From: Ficedula albicollis
Lineage: Eukaryota > Chordata > Aves > Passeriformes > Muscicapidae
Length of the DNA stretch: 64,000 nt
Direction of reading: 5' to 3'
Assembly (NCBI RefSeq): GCF_000247815.1
Contig: NC_021686.1
Coordinates: forward strand, 12,526,562-12,590,561
The notes beneath the pieces were generated by a model. That model saw nothing but the letters and a program-made list of their open reading frames with translations, ran no database searches and had not been told where the DNA came from. Numbering within the stretch: position 1 is the stretch's first letter; every line of letters starts with the position of its first letter. Of this stretch, positions 26,880 to 36,340 are shown piece by piece. Made by a program: the position numbers and the translations under genes.

Positions 26880-27030
26880 CGTGTGAGGAACAATAGAGCT
26901 AAATGATGATTGTAATTCATTACAAATGCACCCTAATTAAATTACCCATCAGTGGCTGCAAGATTAATGATACCAACCCGAGTTAAAACATGATTAAAGT
27001 TAGGCTTGTCGCATTTTTCAGTTATTACAT
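26880..27030. promoter_or_regulatory. AT-rich element with paired-homeodomain-type site
   Basis: The block contains TGTAATTCATTACA (26911-26924), a perfect 6-bp inverted repeat around TC. Its core, TAATTCATTA, fits the P2 consensus (TAAT-N2-ATTA) bound by paired-class homeodomain dimers. Further TAAT/ATTA words follow (CCTAATTAAATTACCC, AGATTAATGAT, TGATTAAAG). This pattern is common in vertebrate developmental enhancers, but AT-rich DNA also yields such words by chance and no conservation data are at hand. Confidence 0.3.
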
Positions 27031-28714
27031 GCAAGTTCACAGGAGGAAGGGATGGGGCAGAGTGCAAGGTGTGATTGGATGATGCTGTGGAGCACTGCTG
27101 GAGCAGCCAAAGGCTGTGGCTGATGGTGTTCCTTTGGACTTTGCTGGGGAAAAACCCTCTGGAAGCTTCTCTCAGGAGGGCTGTGGGGCTGTGCCTTTGT
27201 CAGGGAATGTTGTTAATCTCTTTGTAGGATGGGCAGGAGGGTCCTGTAGGGAGTCTGACACAGCAAGGAACTGAGCCTGGATCTCTCAAGCTTAGGCTTA
27301 ACTCTCTGAGTTTAGCTTGCTGAGTCGTCTTGCCTTTCTTCTGTTTTATTTTTATATTTCTGCACGCTGAATATCATCCAGTCTTTCTTGAAAATACCTG
27401 TAAAAGTAGCAAGGAAACACCATGGACAACATAAGGAATAGAATCAAATACACCAGAACATCAGCCTTTCTCCCCTTCCTTAGAGGAGTTTTACATTGCA
27501 AATGGTTCTCAACAGCAAATATTTACAAGGGGAAGATGGACTACAACAACACAACTTTGCCAAAAGTGCAAAATTCAGGACATTTGATAAAAAGAGACAA
27601 AAACAAGGCACCTGATCATGCAGCACTGGGAATTTTGCTGCCTCTGCGCTGCTGGAGAAGCCTCTGGAGGCGTTCCCAGGCTCAAGTGAGGGGGAGGACC
27701 AATGTGTGGGATGTGTTTAGGTGGATGAGAAGGAAAAGAAAGATGTCTCGGCATAAGGACTGTCTCTTTGAACACCCTAGCACAGATTGGCTGGTTTTGG
27801 CATTGGTTCTGTCATTAGCTGGCAAATAAGGAAGGAGGAATCTTTTCAAAGTAATTTCATTTTCCAGTATTGTACATCCTGTCCTTAAATGCCTTTGCTG
27901 ATTGGATTGATGGTGCCAGTCCAGAAATGGACATTGTTTACCAGTCGGGGCTGGACTCTTAATAGATCTTCTCAAACTCCTTGAGAAGCAGCTCTTGGAT
28001 GCTCCAAGCAGAAATAAATTGAGCAGTGTGGTCAATGTGCCCTTTATATCAGAGGAATGGAACTCATTAGAACATTGTACACCACTGCTTAGGGCTGGAA
28101 CAGCAGAAACAAGTGGAGTTCCTGGAAATGAGAATAAACCAGGGCTTGAATGAGAAAGCTGCATGTGTCAGAGAGGAGGCAGCTTTGTTTTTGCATGGTG
28201 CCCTGTTGAGTTGTTCCTTTGCTGGATGCTGGGACAGCCTGGGGCTTGTGAAACACAGGAGGATGCAGAAGGGGTGCTGGAACAGCAGTGCTGAGGGGTG
28301 ACAGCCCATCCTCTGCCATCCCATAGACTCTCTCATAGTGCTGTCGTAGCAGGCAGATGGCACTTAGCAGCTGTGCAAGCCTAATTAATTCACATCAAAG
28401 TTACTGGAAGACATTTCTCTGGGGAATGGATGGTTACCAACAGGTTCAAACCCTGCTTGGAGATGCTAATATTGAATGTCGTCATCTCTGGGTTTGGATG
28501 ACCCTGCTTCTGTTGACAAAATGAGGCATTTTCCAGGTTTTTTTGCATGTTCTCTTCAGCAGCGCTGTTGCTCATAATATTGAAATGATTTCCCTTGAGG
28601 AGGATAGGGATGAATAACCTCAAAGACTTTTCCTCCATAAAATCATCTGCAAAAGCCATCTCTCACCACACCAGATTTGTCAGTGCAAGTTTTAGAAGCA
28701 GAAGTAAATTTTTA

Positions 28715-28876
28715 TCTTTAATGTGAGGGGGGTGAGGCACTGGCACAGGGAAACTGTGGCTGCCCCATCCCTGGAAGTGTCCAAGGCCAGGTTGGACAGG
28801 GCTTGGAGCAGCCTGGGATGGTGGAAGGTGTCCCTGCCCATGGCAGGGGGCTGGAACTAAATGGTCTTTAAGATCA
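28715..28876 (+). mobile_element. CR1 LINE fragment lacking the last bases
   Basis: GTGAGGCACTGGCACAGG, CCCCATCCCTGGAAGTGTCC, AAGGCCAGGTTGGACAGGG, GTGGAAGGTGTCCCTGCCC and AACTAAATGGTCTTTAAGATC occur in CR1 order on the plus strand. The final ATTCTATGATT tail is missing or mutated beyond recognition. Confidence 0.9.
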
Positions 28877-31800
28877 TGTGCCATGGCATTACTGGATCCA
28901 AGAGGGAGCAGACTGGGGGTTGCTGGTCTCCAGATTTCCAGATCTTGCACACATCCTGCAGGGATGGCAGCCAGATGTTGGCTGTTGGAGCAATGGGTGC
29001 CTGTGTCACAGACCTAACGTGGTCTGTGAGTTCTGGGAAGGTGGAGGCATCACCTGCAGCTCTTGGCATCCTGGTCACATCTCATCTTCTGTTGGAGAGT
29101 TCAGAGCTGCTTCCACAGCCCATCAGCATGTGGATAAATACCTGTCAAAGGAGAGCTGCCAGCTGGCTCAGCCATCAGAGGGGCCTCCCCCACAAATTTT
29201 GGGTAATGCAGCAGATTTAGCAGCTAATATCAGAGTTTTGTGGCCTACTTCTTTCTCTCTGGAGGGTTTTCTGACCTGGCTATGTAGCCTTGAAGCTACA
29301 TATTGCTCTGCTTGTTACTGCCTTACAAAACTAAATAGGTTTTTTCTCTTTGCTTTTTTTTTCCCCCAAGTGTTTGGACTTGTTTTTATGTAGGACACAA
29401 CCTTTTTGTATTTCTGGTTTTGCCTTTCCCAACCATTTCCTACAGACAAGGTTGTTGGGATTCAGAGAAATAGCTGACTCACATAGGCAGATGTTGAGAT
29501 TTTCCTTTGTGATTGAGCTTGTGAAAGGGGGATTTTCCTGTAGGCACTGCAGAGGGAGAGCTCTGCTGGCTCTGACAGGTGCCAGGGCACTGGTGGGGGG
29601 AAGGAGATGTCCTTTAACTGGGGAGATGGGGTGAAACTGGGGAGTTTCAGTGGTGCTATAGATCAGTGGTTTAGATCCAGCTGGATAGAGATGAGAAGTC
29701 ATTCCACGCTGCCCTCTAGAGCAGTGACCTATGTGAAATGAGTTTGGGTTTCGTCCAGTTCTCTGCAGATAAGCTCTTTGCAGAAAGCAATCAACGTGTC
29801 TGGCATGGACAGCACCCCAACCAGCCCCTCAGCACAGGCCAAGGATGCAAAGGTGTCCTGGAGGCCAAGATGCAGTTACAGAGTCTGACTTAGGGCTTTT
29901 GCTCTCATCTGCTGCCTTGGTGCACCTTGCACCTCCTCCATGGTGGATGTCCACCTTGTCAGCTCCCAACCTTCTGGCTGGTGCTTTGGTGCACCCACAA
30001 ATTAAAAGGGACAAAAGCTGGAGAGTTTTGAGTCCTTGGTGTCATGCTGAGCTTGCCTTTGTGGTGAAAGGAAGTGCATGTTAACAGGGATTGTGTCTCC
30101 TGAGGTCATGTCCCCTTACTGGCCCAGGGCTGCCTCCTTGTACCCCACCAATGGCTCTGGGCACTGCTCACACCTTTCCCGAGGGCAGAAGCAGCTGAGG
30201 CAGGGCAGAATCTCCATCACCTGGAGCTCTGTCCTTGACCTCTGCTCAGCCAGGGCTCCACACCCCCACAGAGTTACTGCTTCTGTCAAACACTGCAGCC
30301 ATGAGAGCAGGAGAAGCCTGGAGGCTTCCAAGAGCTGAAAAATGCCTTCTGAGGATTGAGTCTCTGCAGCATGGAGATGTTTCTTTTAGAAGGAATTGCT
30401 CTCTGATTCAAAAGACACATATGCCAGGCTGGTCAGTGATCTGAGGTAGCAGCAGCACATGGCCCTTGCTGTTTCCAGAGTCACATCCCTCCAGGACAGA
30501 GCAAAAGGGCAGAGCTGGAGGACTGCAGAGTGTGGGTGTGTGGGTGCTGCTCCCTCCCCATGTCCATGCCTGTGGTCCTGCCAGCTCCTGGGCAGTGTCC
30601 TGGTTCTGTAGCCTGTGATCAGTGGTCAGCAGATGGGCCCCAAGTTCAGCCTGATTAGTCTTGTTCAATCAGCAAGGCCAAGGCAAAGTTGCTCCCTGTC
30701 TCAGCCCATATGGTGGCTCCTGCTGTCGCTGTTCTTGTGGGAAAAGCTCTGAGCAGCCTCCTGGTCTCGAGTCCAGCCCCTGTTTTCCCCTCAGCAAGCA
30801 GGAGAGAGCACTGGAAGCACCAGTGCTTGTGTCAGGCATGGCTGCACCCGAGTGGTGCTGTTTGGCTCACAGTGCTGTGATAGCTGGGGCTGGCACTGTT
30901 GGTCCCACTGGATGCTCCCCTGTCGCTTGGCAGGGACAGGCTCCCAGTAGGAACTGCTCCAACACCCTGCAGATGTCCAGGGCTCATGCCCTGCCTCAGA
31001 TCTGTGAGCATAAAGGTGAAACAGATGGATGAAAATTAATTCTGAACAGATTTCTGAGCTGTCATTCAGTGGCTGAGGAAAGAATGGAGAGACTGAAGTG
31101 AGGGTAGCTCCAACTTACCCTTCATGTGTTCTGTTGGAAACTGTCACTTGCAGTTAATTATTTCAATGGGTTCTTAAAATTTTTTCAACTACAGCAACAA
31201 GCTGAGGAGCTTGTTTTGTAAAATTGTAGGTTTAGGGTACCAACAACACAGCTGGCTCCCAGGGAAGTTCAGAAGAGTGCCTGGAGTTGTTCTGTCCCTT
31301 CCTGTGGACATATGGGGAGAGGGAATGCAAAATTGAAGGGCTCTAGACTGAGGACTTGTGTAATGACAGGCTCTGATCCAAATGGGTAATGCACACAAAG
31401 CTTCTAGACATCATCCCTTTGACATCTTTTATCCTGAAAATGTCCTAAACATCTTCCTGATATAGCCAGCCCTCAGAGCTTGTGCCAACCTCACAATCTT
31501 CATCTTTTCAGGTTGTTCTCTCCAGTTCCCACACTGGATATCCCCTCATGTCCTCTTACTGTGTTCTGGTATGCTGAAATGGAGAAGGTCTTCTGGTGAT
31601 GCTCAAATGCTCCAATTAATCACCTATGGCAGTTTGTGTCTCTTATGAGTTTGGAAATTCAGAGAAATGCCAAGGGCTTGGTACAATCTGTTGAGGTGGA
31701 GCATGTCTGAGTCTGCTCAAGAGGAGCTGGTTCAACCATAGCTGGTTTTGTTTGTCTTCACAGTTGTTACCACACGTTTTCTGTGATCACAAAACTGAGA

Positions 31801-32501
31801 TCTGGGTAGATCCAATTTCAGTTTTTTCCCCTCCCCTTATGATTCTGGGCTTATTAGCCCTGACAGTTATTTATTTGTCCTTAGTAGTAGGCTGAGGCAG
31901 CTCTATGGATAATGTGGGAAGCATGTCTTTTCTAATTAGACCACAGTCTGTTGTCTGTCTGCCTCATGGGCAGGACACAGCATGCTGGTTTGCTGAGTTT
32001 ATAATAGCAGGAAGCCCTGGATGCAGGAGGTCATGCTGGGCTTTTTTTTTGCAGAGGTTTTAGAGCAACAACTCACAACATCAGTGTTCCTGAGACTAAG
32101 CAGGAAACAAAACCTATGGAATATATTCTCCTCTCACTTCCCACAGGGAACTATTTAAATTACATAGGGGCATGATGAGGTACAATAGGAACTGAGAGCA
32201 GCACACCATGCCCAGCCAGACCACAAGCTGGGTTTGCAGGAACTTATTCCAACTTATTTCCTGTGTCTCCTAGCAAGGTGCCAGCACACATGTTGTATCC
32301 CAGCTCTGGCAGGAGTTGTTCTCAGAAGTATTGCAGCAACTAATGAGGAACATTGGCTTCATGGAAGCTCACACCTTTTCTTTTCCCAGCATGATCACCT
32401 GTAGAATGTGTATTATGTCACCATTATGAGACTGGTAGCTTTATATAGTGTCCCATCTTGTATAAAAAGTCAAAGTTGCTTTGTCTTGCTCTTTGAATTC
32501 A

Positions 32502-32578
32502 GTGGCCCATAGCAGGGGGTTGGAACTAGATGATCTTTAAGGCTCCTTCCAACCCAAACCATTCTGGGACTCTATGAA
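32502..32578 (+). mobile_element. CR1 LINE 3' tail
   Basis: CCCATAGCAGGGGGTTGG, AACTAGATGATCTTTAAGG, CTCCTTCCAACCCAAACC and ATTCTGGGACTCTATGAA follow one another in the order of a CR1 3' end on the plus strand. It is a severely 5'-truncated copy. Confidence 0.88.
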
Positions 32579-34887
32579 TAATTTTCTTGTATCTTTCTTG
32601 ACAGCAGCAAACTTGTGCAGAACAGCTCCTGGTTCTTTGGGGGCAATAAGGGAGTGAAGTTTGTTCTGATGCCACCTGGGGAGCTGGGATGGAGGGGCGG
32701 CTGTCAGCATTTCACCAGTCTTCCTCTTCCAAGTCTGACTGAGGACTGAGTGCTCAGCAGAGCACTCATCCACACCTTTTTCATTTGCCCCTGATTTCAG
32801 CAAAGGGGACAGCAGCAAGTTGTGCTCATTACCAAACCTTGCAATTCAAGAAAACTCTTAAAATAGCAACTTTCCTTATTCTTCAGCTGCTGGCTCACTG
32901 CCCAGGGAAAATAGTGGGTTTAGAATATGAGGCAACAACTTTTCTTTTTCCAGTAATAGTGCTTTCAAACTATATGTCTGTTTAGGAACATTAATCATTG
33001 TAACTACAGGGTAAAAATCTTCTGCCTGTCTTTAATCTTACCTGTGCAATGAGATGGCAACACCGGGCTCTTGCTTCCTGTGGATGATTAAGAAGGGCCA
33101 AGCTTCAAATAGTTGACTATATCTTTTTCTCAATTTGCTTTTCTGTCAGCTTAAATTAGAGATGGTCTTAGCCATTCTGTTGCAAACTCTCCTTGTCCTG
33201 TGATCTTCTCTGCTGTTGCAAACTATGCAGGGCTAGTCAGGGTTAGCCCTGCTTTGGAAAACCTGCAGTAAATGTTTGTCAGAAGGTTTTGCAGTAAAAA
33301 AACCCCTTGTCTAAGGCAGCCATGGGCACAGCATGCAGTCAAGAGATGTTACATTGCCTAAGGGTCTGACCTGCAGAAGAAATACAGGGCTGCTTGTAGG
33401 TCTTGATTTCTTGTGGCACTTTTATGAGATTAAGAGTAGATCCTGACAAATATTGATGTATTTGCAGTGTAATTACAAAGCTTGGTTGGTATTTATATGT
33501 CCTTTCCAGCCTTTGCTAGCGTTGGTAGATGGTGTTAAAGAGGTGCTGCATGATTAGTAGCATTAAGTGATACTTCAAAGTGTTTTCCAGACAATAACTA
33601 ACTAATCCAGTTTGTGCCTGTGAGGGGGAAGAGATCCCAAGGTATTACTTGTAGCATTTCATGTTTGTAAATCCCTACAGAATCTCCAAGAGGCAAAAGA
33701 AATTCCATACACGTGATAGATAAATGCTATAAAATGGTACAAGATGACAGCCAAGCTTCCCACATGGCTTGGATGCCTCTTGCATGCGTGTGCTCCTGAG
33801 AGGCAGATGTTCTCATCACAGCACTGTGGGCATGCAGGGGTGGAGGCTCCTCCTGCTCCTGGGCTGTTCTTTGGCCAGACGGTGGAAGGGCAGAGCCCTC
33901 AGTGCATCACCTGGGGCACTGAGAGCACCTGGTGCTGACTTCACAGACAGGGCTGTATGCATGGCTGGGCAAACACAAACGCTTCTGACTTGCTGCTGCA
34001 TGAACATTCACACAGACTGGATACCCTGGAGGTTAGATCCTGGGACGTGGGTTGTGTTCGTGTTGTTCCTTGGTGCAGCTGGGGATGTGCCCAAATTCCT
34101 AGTGAAGGGACAGTAGGGCTGAGCAGCATGTGTTGTCTTTGTTAAACTCTGACTGTTCCTTATGTCCATTTTTGCAGAATCTGCTTCTATATCCCTTCCC
34201 TTTGAAAGCTACTATGGGTGACAGTTTCTGAGGAGCAGGGGTAGGTGTCAGCCCTTATGGTAGGATGGCTGCTCTGTATCTCACCATCTTCTGATGGACC
34301 TTCCTTTGGCTTTCCTTTCTTTCTTTGTTGTTAGCAAAGGAATTAAACACAGCAGGCCACTTCCTTTATTCCTGGCTCCAACCTGCAGGTGCTGTAGAGA
34401 AACACAACAAGCACTCTGTCCCTCCCATCTCCTCCTCCAAAAGCTTTTAGCTGGCAGTAAGCTTGGGATAAAACCCCAAGTGTGAGTGACAGAGGCCAAG
34501 CAGTGCAAAAAGTCAGAGGCTGGGAAGTAAACCCACTGATTAAAGATGGATTTCAGAGAAGTGGAGAGGAAGGCAGAGTGAGCACATAGAGGAGGAAGAG
34601 AACTGAAAACCCATAGCAGGAGCTGGGCAGAATAGCCAGGCTGAATAAACAACCAGCATTCCACCAGGATGGCTGATTTGTTCCTCTCTTCCAAACGGTT
34701 TAGCTGAGACCTGCAATTTGAAAATAAACTTTCCTTTTGTTTTTTAAACAGTTCAGTGCCTAGGAGAGCATCAAACGGGTTTCAGATCAGAAGGAGCCTG
34801 TGGTGGCTGTGTTGTCACTGTACCTGTTCCGCTGCTCTGGTCTTGGGGAGGAGGAGGCGTCTTTGGGGAGCCGGCCCAGGCAGGCTC

Positions 34888-34900
34888 GTTGCTATGGCAA
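34888..34900 (+). promoter_or_regulatory. RFX X-box-like imperfect palindrome
   Basis: GTTGCTATGGCAA resembles the RFX-family X-box (GTNRCC, spacer, RGYAAC), with half-sites GTTGCT and GGCAA(A) two bases apart. The match is good but not perfect, since the canonical form would have CC in the left half and AAC at the end. Ciliary and MHC class II promoters carry such sites. No associated gene is visible here. Confidence 0.25.
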
Positions 34901-35433
34901 AGTCTCAGCTGATGCCTGCTCTCTGCCTCTAATTGCTATTCAGCAGCTGTTTCCAGTGGTTGTCTGGAGGAACTTGCACAAGTTATGGACGTGAAAATCC
35001 CTCCCTGTCTGTTGGCCTTTGCTGGAACCGAGCTTGGACAAGAGAGATGCATTAGCTTCCAGACTCACAAGTAATTAGGTTGGTTTGAGTGTACTTCGCT
35101 GGAAGTTAAGGCTTTGGGGCTGGGAAAGGAGAGTGGAGAGGGGGAAGTGGCAACTTTAAAATCAATATTGCAAATGCAATGCAAAAGAGTGTAATTAGCA
35201 TGTTTTGCAGGGCCTATTAATTCCTCTGAAATGCTGTTTATTAGGCAGAAGAACTTCGGGAGCCCATCAGTGGATTAAACAGGTTCTGTAATGAAATGTA
35301 AATGGTGTAATTGGGCTTGTTCTGAAAGTATTTATTCTTCACCTGTGACCCGCTTGATTGCGGTTTGACAACACGAAGGAGTGTGCATCTCGTGGTTAAT
35401 GACAGCTAATTCCCTGGAGCTAATGGAGTGGGA

Positions 35434-35500
35434 CGCCCGGCGCACGGCGCCAGGAGCGGCGGGTCGCGCCTGGAGCTCCCCCGTGATTGGCACCAATCCG
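35434..35500. promoter_or_regulatory. Mini CpG-dense patch
   Basis: Ten CpG dinucleotides lie within 67 bases (first at 35434, last at 35499), with GGACGCCCGG, CGCACGGCGCC and GGGTCGCGCC as dense parts. Elsewhere in the window CpG is rare. The patch is too short for a standard CpG island but looks protected from methylation-driven loss. Confidence 0.5.
35485..35498. promoter_or_regulatory. Perfect palindrome with two CCAAT boxes
   Basis: GATTGGCACCAATC is a perfect inverted repeat of 6 bases around CA. Each arm is a CCAAT box, one per strand, the core recognised by NF-Y. The site sits at the edge of the CpG patch, which is where promoter CCAAT boxes usually occur. No transcript start is demonstrable. 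Confidence 0.4.
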
Positions 35501-35655
35501 AGCACAATGTAACTTTAATTACAGTAATTCCGAATCTAAAGCAAGCATTTAAGCTGCTGGAGAGAGCCTCTTAATTTTGCAAATAGGTGCCGTATAACGG
35601 GCTGACCTTTTATTAGGCAAATGTTGGGATGGGTGGGAATGCTGTCCTCCAAGTT

Positions 35656-35694
35656 ACAGGTAACAGGTCGGCTCCCATTAGCTCCGTGAAAATC
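35656..35694 (+). repeat. Diverged repeat, copy A (partner at 36301)
   Basis: Starts ACAGGTAACA and contains ATTAGCTCCGTGAAAATC. The partner copy at 36301-36340 starts with the same ten bases and contains ATTAGCTGCGTGAAAATC. The copies are in the same orientation, about 645 bases apart, with the best blocks nearly identical and the middle diverged. Confidence 0.5.
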
Positions 35695-35886
35695 CAAGTT
35701 GCAGGTGTGGTAATTGGTAGAAGATTCGTGTTAATCATAAAAGTATTGGGGTTTTAAACCAGAATACTGAGGTCTGAAGTGAAACGTGGACACTAGATAG
35801 AGGAAAATATATGATGAAATCATTCTGTTTTAAACCCCCCTGTTATGAATATTATGTTTCCTAAATAAGTTGTATCTACTGACAGC

Positions 35887-36182
35887 TTGCAAAATCAGAC
35901 TTTCCGATAGTCAGACAGATTTTGCAAAATCAGACTTCCTGCCTTTGTTCGATCAATGCTGCCTATCTACAAAGACCAGACTTCCTGATTTTTGCCAGTT
36001 TTTATCAGTTTTACCAAGACCAGATGGTTATCTATGAGACTGGCTATCACCCAGGGACTTTATGGATGTTTATTCGACCACCACTGCTTACCTGGCAAAA
36101 TTATGACAGAAAAAAACCCCCAAAATTTATTGATTACAACGAGAGACCATACTATAAGAAGAGGCTGCAAACCAAGGTTTGA
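35887..36182 (+). other. Unusual open segment with internal duplications
   Basis: TTGCAAAATCAGACTT occurs at 35887 and again at 35922 (35 bases apart). CAGACTTCCTG recurs at 35931 and 35978, and AAGACCAGA twice near 35972 and 36016. From 35922 one plus frame stays open for 86 codons to a TGA at 36180. It begins with TTG rather than ATG; the first in-frame ATG is at about 36024. The predicted peptide is rich in Tyr, Phe, Gln and Pro, with the end NERPYYKKRLQTKV. No domain is recognised. It may be an eroded tandem array or an unknown element rather than a gene. Confidence 0.2.
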
Positions 36183-36300
36183 TGGAGTGTGGAGTGGGCA
36201 GTGACCTCTCACATTCCCCAGCGCTGCTTGCTCCGTCTGTATAAAACAAAGCAATCTAAATTTTGCTGAATATCGAGACTTTTTGTTTCTCATTTGTAAC

Positions 36301-36340
36301 ACAGGTAACACTGTTGGTTGCTATTAGCTGCGTGAAAATC
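36301..36340 (+). repeat. Diverged repeat, copy B (partner at 35656)
   Basis: Begins ACAGGTAACA and ends ATTAGCTGCGTGAAAATC. It keeps the CpG of the GTGAAAATC block seen in copy A. Nothing links it to a known transposon family. Confidence 0.5.

Larger units (their letters stand above)
23407..34839. other. Gene-poor stretch with CR1 tails
   Basis: Besides the CR1 fragments at 28715 and 32502 and the AT-rich element at 26880, nothing gene-like is recognised. The interval 24110-24380 keeps several CpG and an AT-rich block, and could be conserved noncoding DNA. Open frames are short and overlap on both strands. Confidence 0.35.
34840..35760. promoter_or_regulatory. Candidate conserved regulatory block
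   Basis: This interval differs from its surroundings. It retains many CpG in an otherwise CpG-poor window. It is full of homeodomain-type words (TAATTAG, CTATTAATTC, TTAATTACAGTAATTCC, CTTAATTTTGC). It also has an X-box-like site at 34888-34900, a CpG-dense patch at 35434-35500 and a double CCAAT palindrome at 35485-35498. No repeat family was recognised inside it and no long open frame crosses it. These traits suit a vertebrate enhancer or an unannotated promoter, but conservation and chromatin data would be needed. Confidence 0.35.

Noticed and set aside
32985..33120. Minus-strand 36-base micro-exon with CAG before GTAAGA near 33045
   Set aside because: The splice sites look fair, but the block is too short to judge and there is no neighbour with compatible phase.
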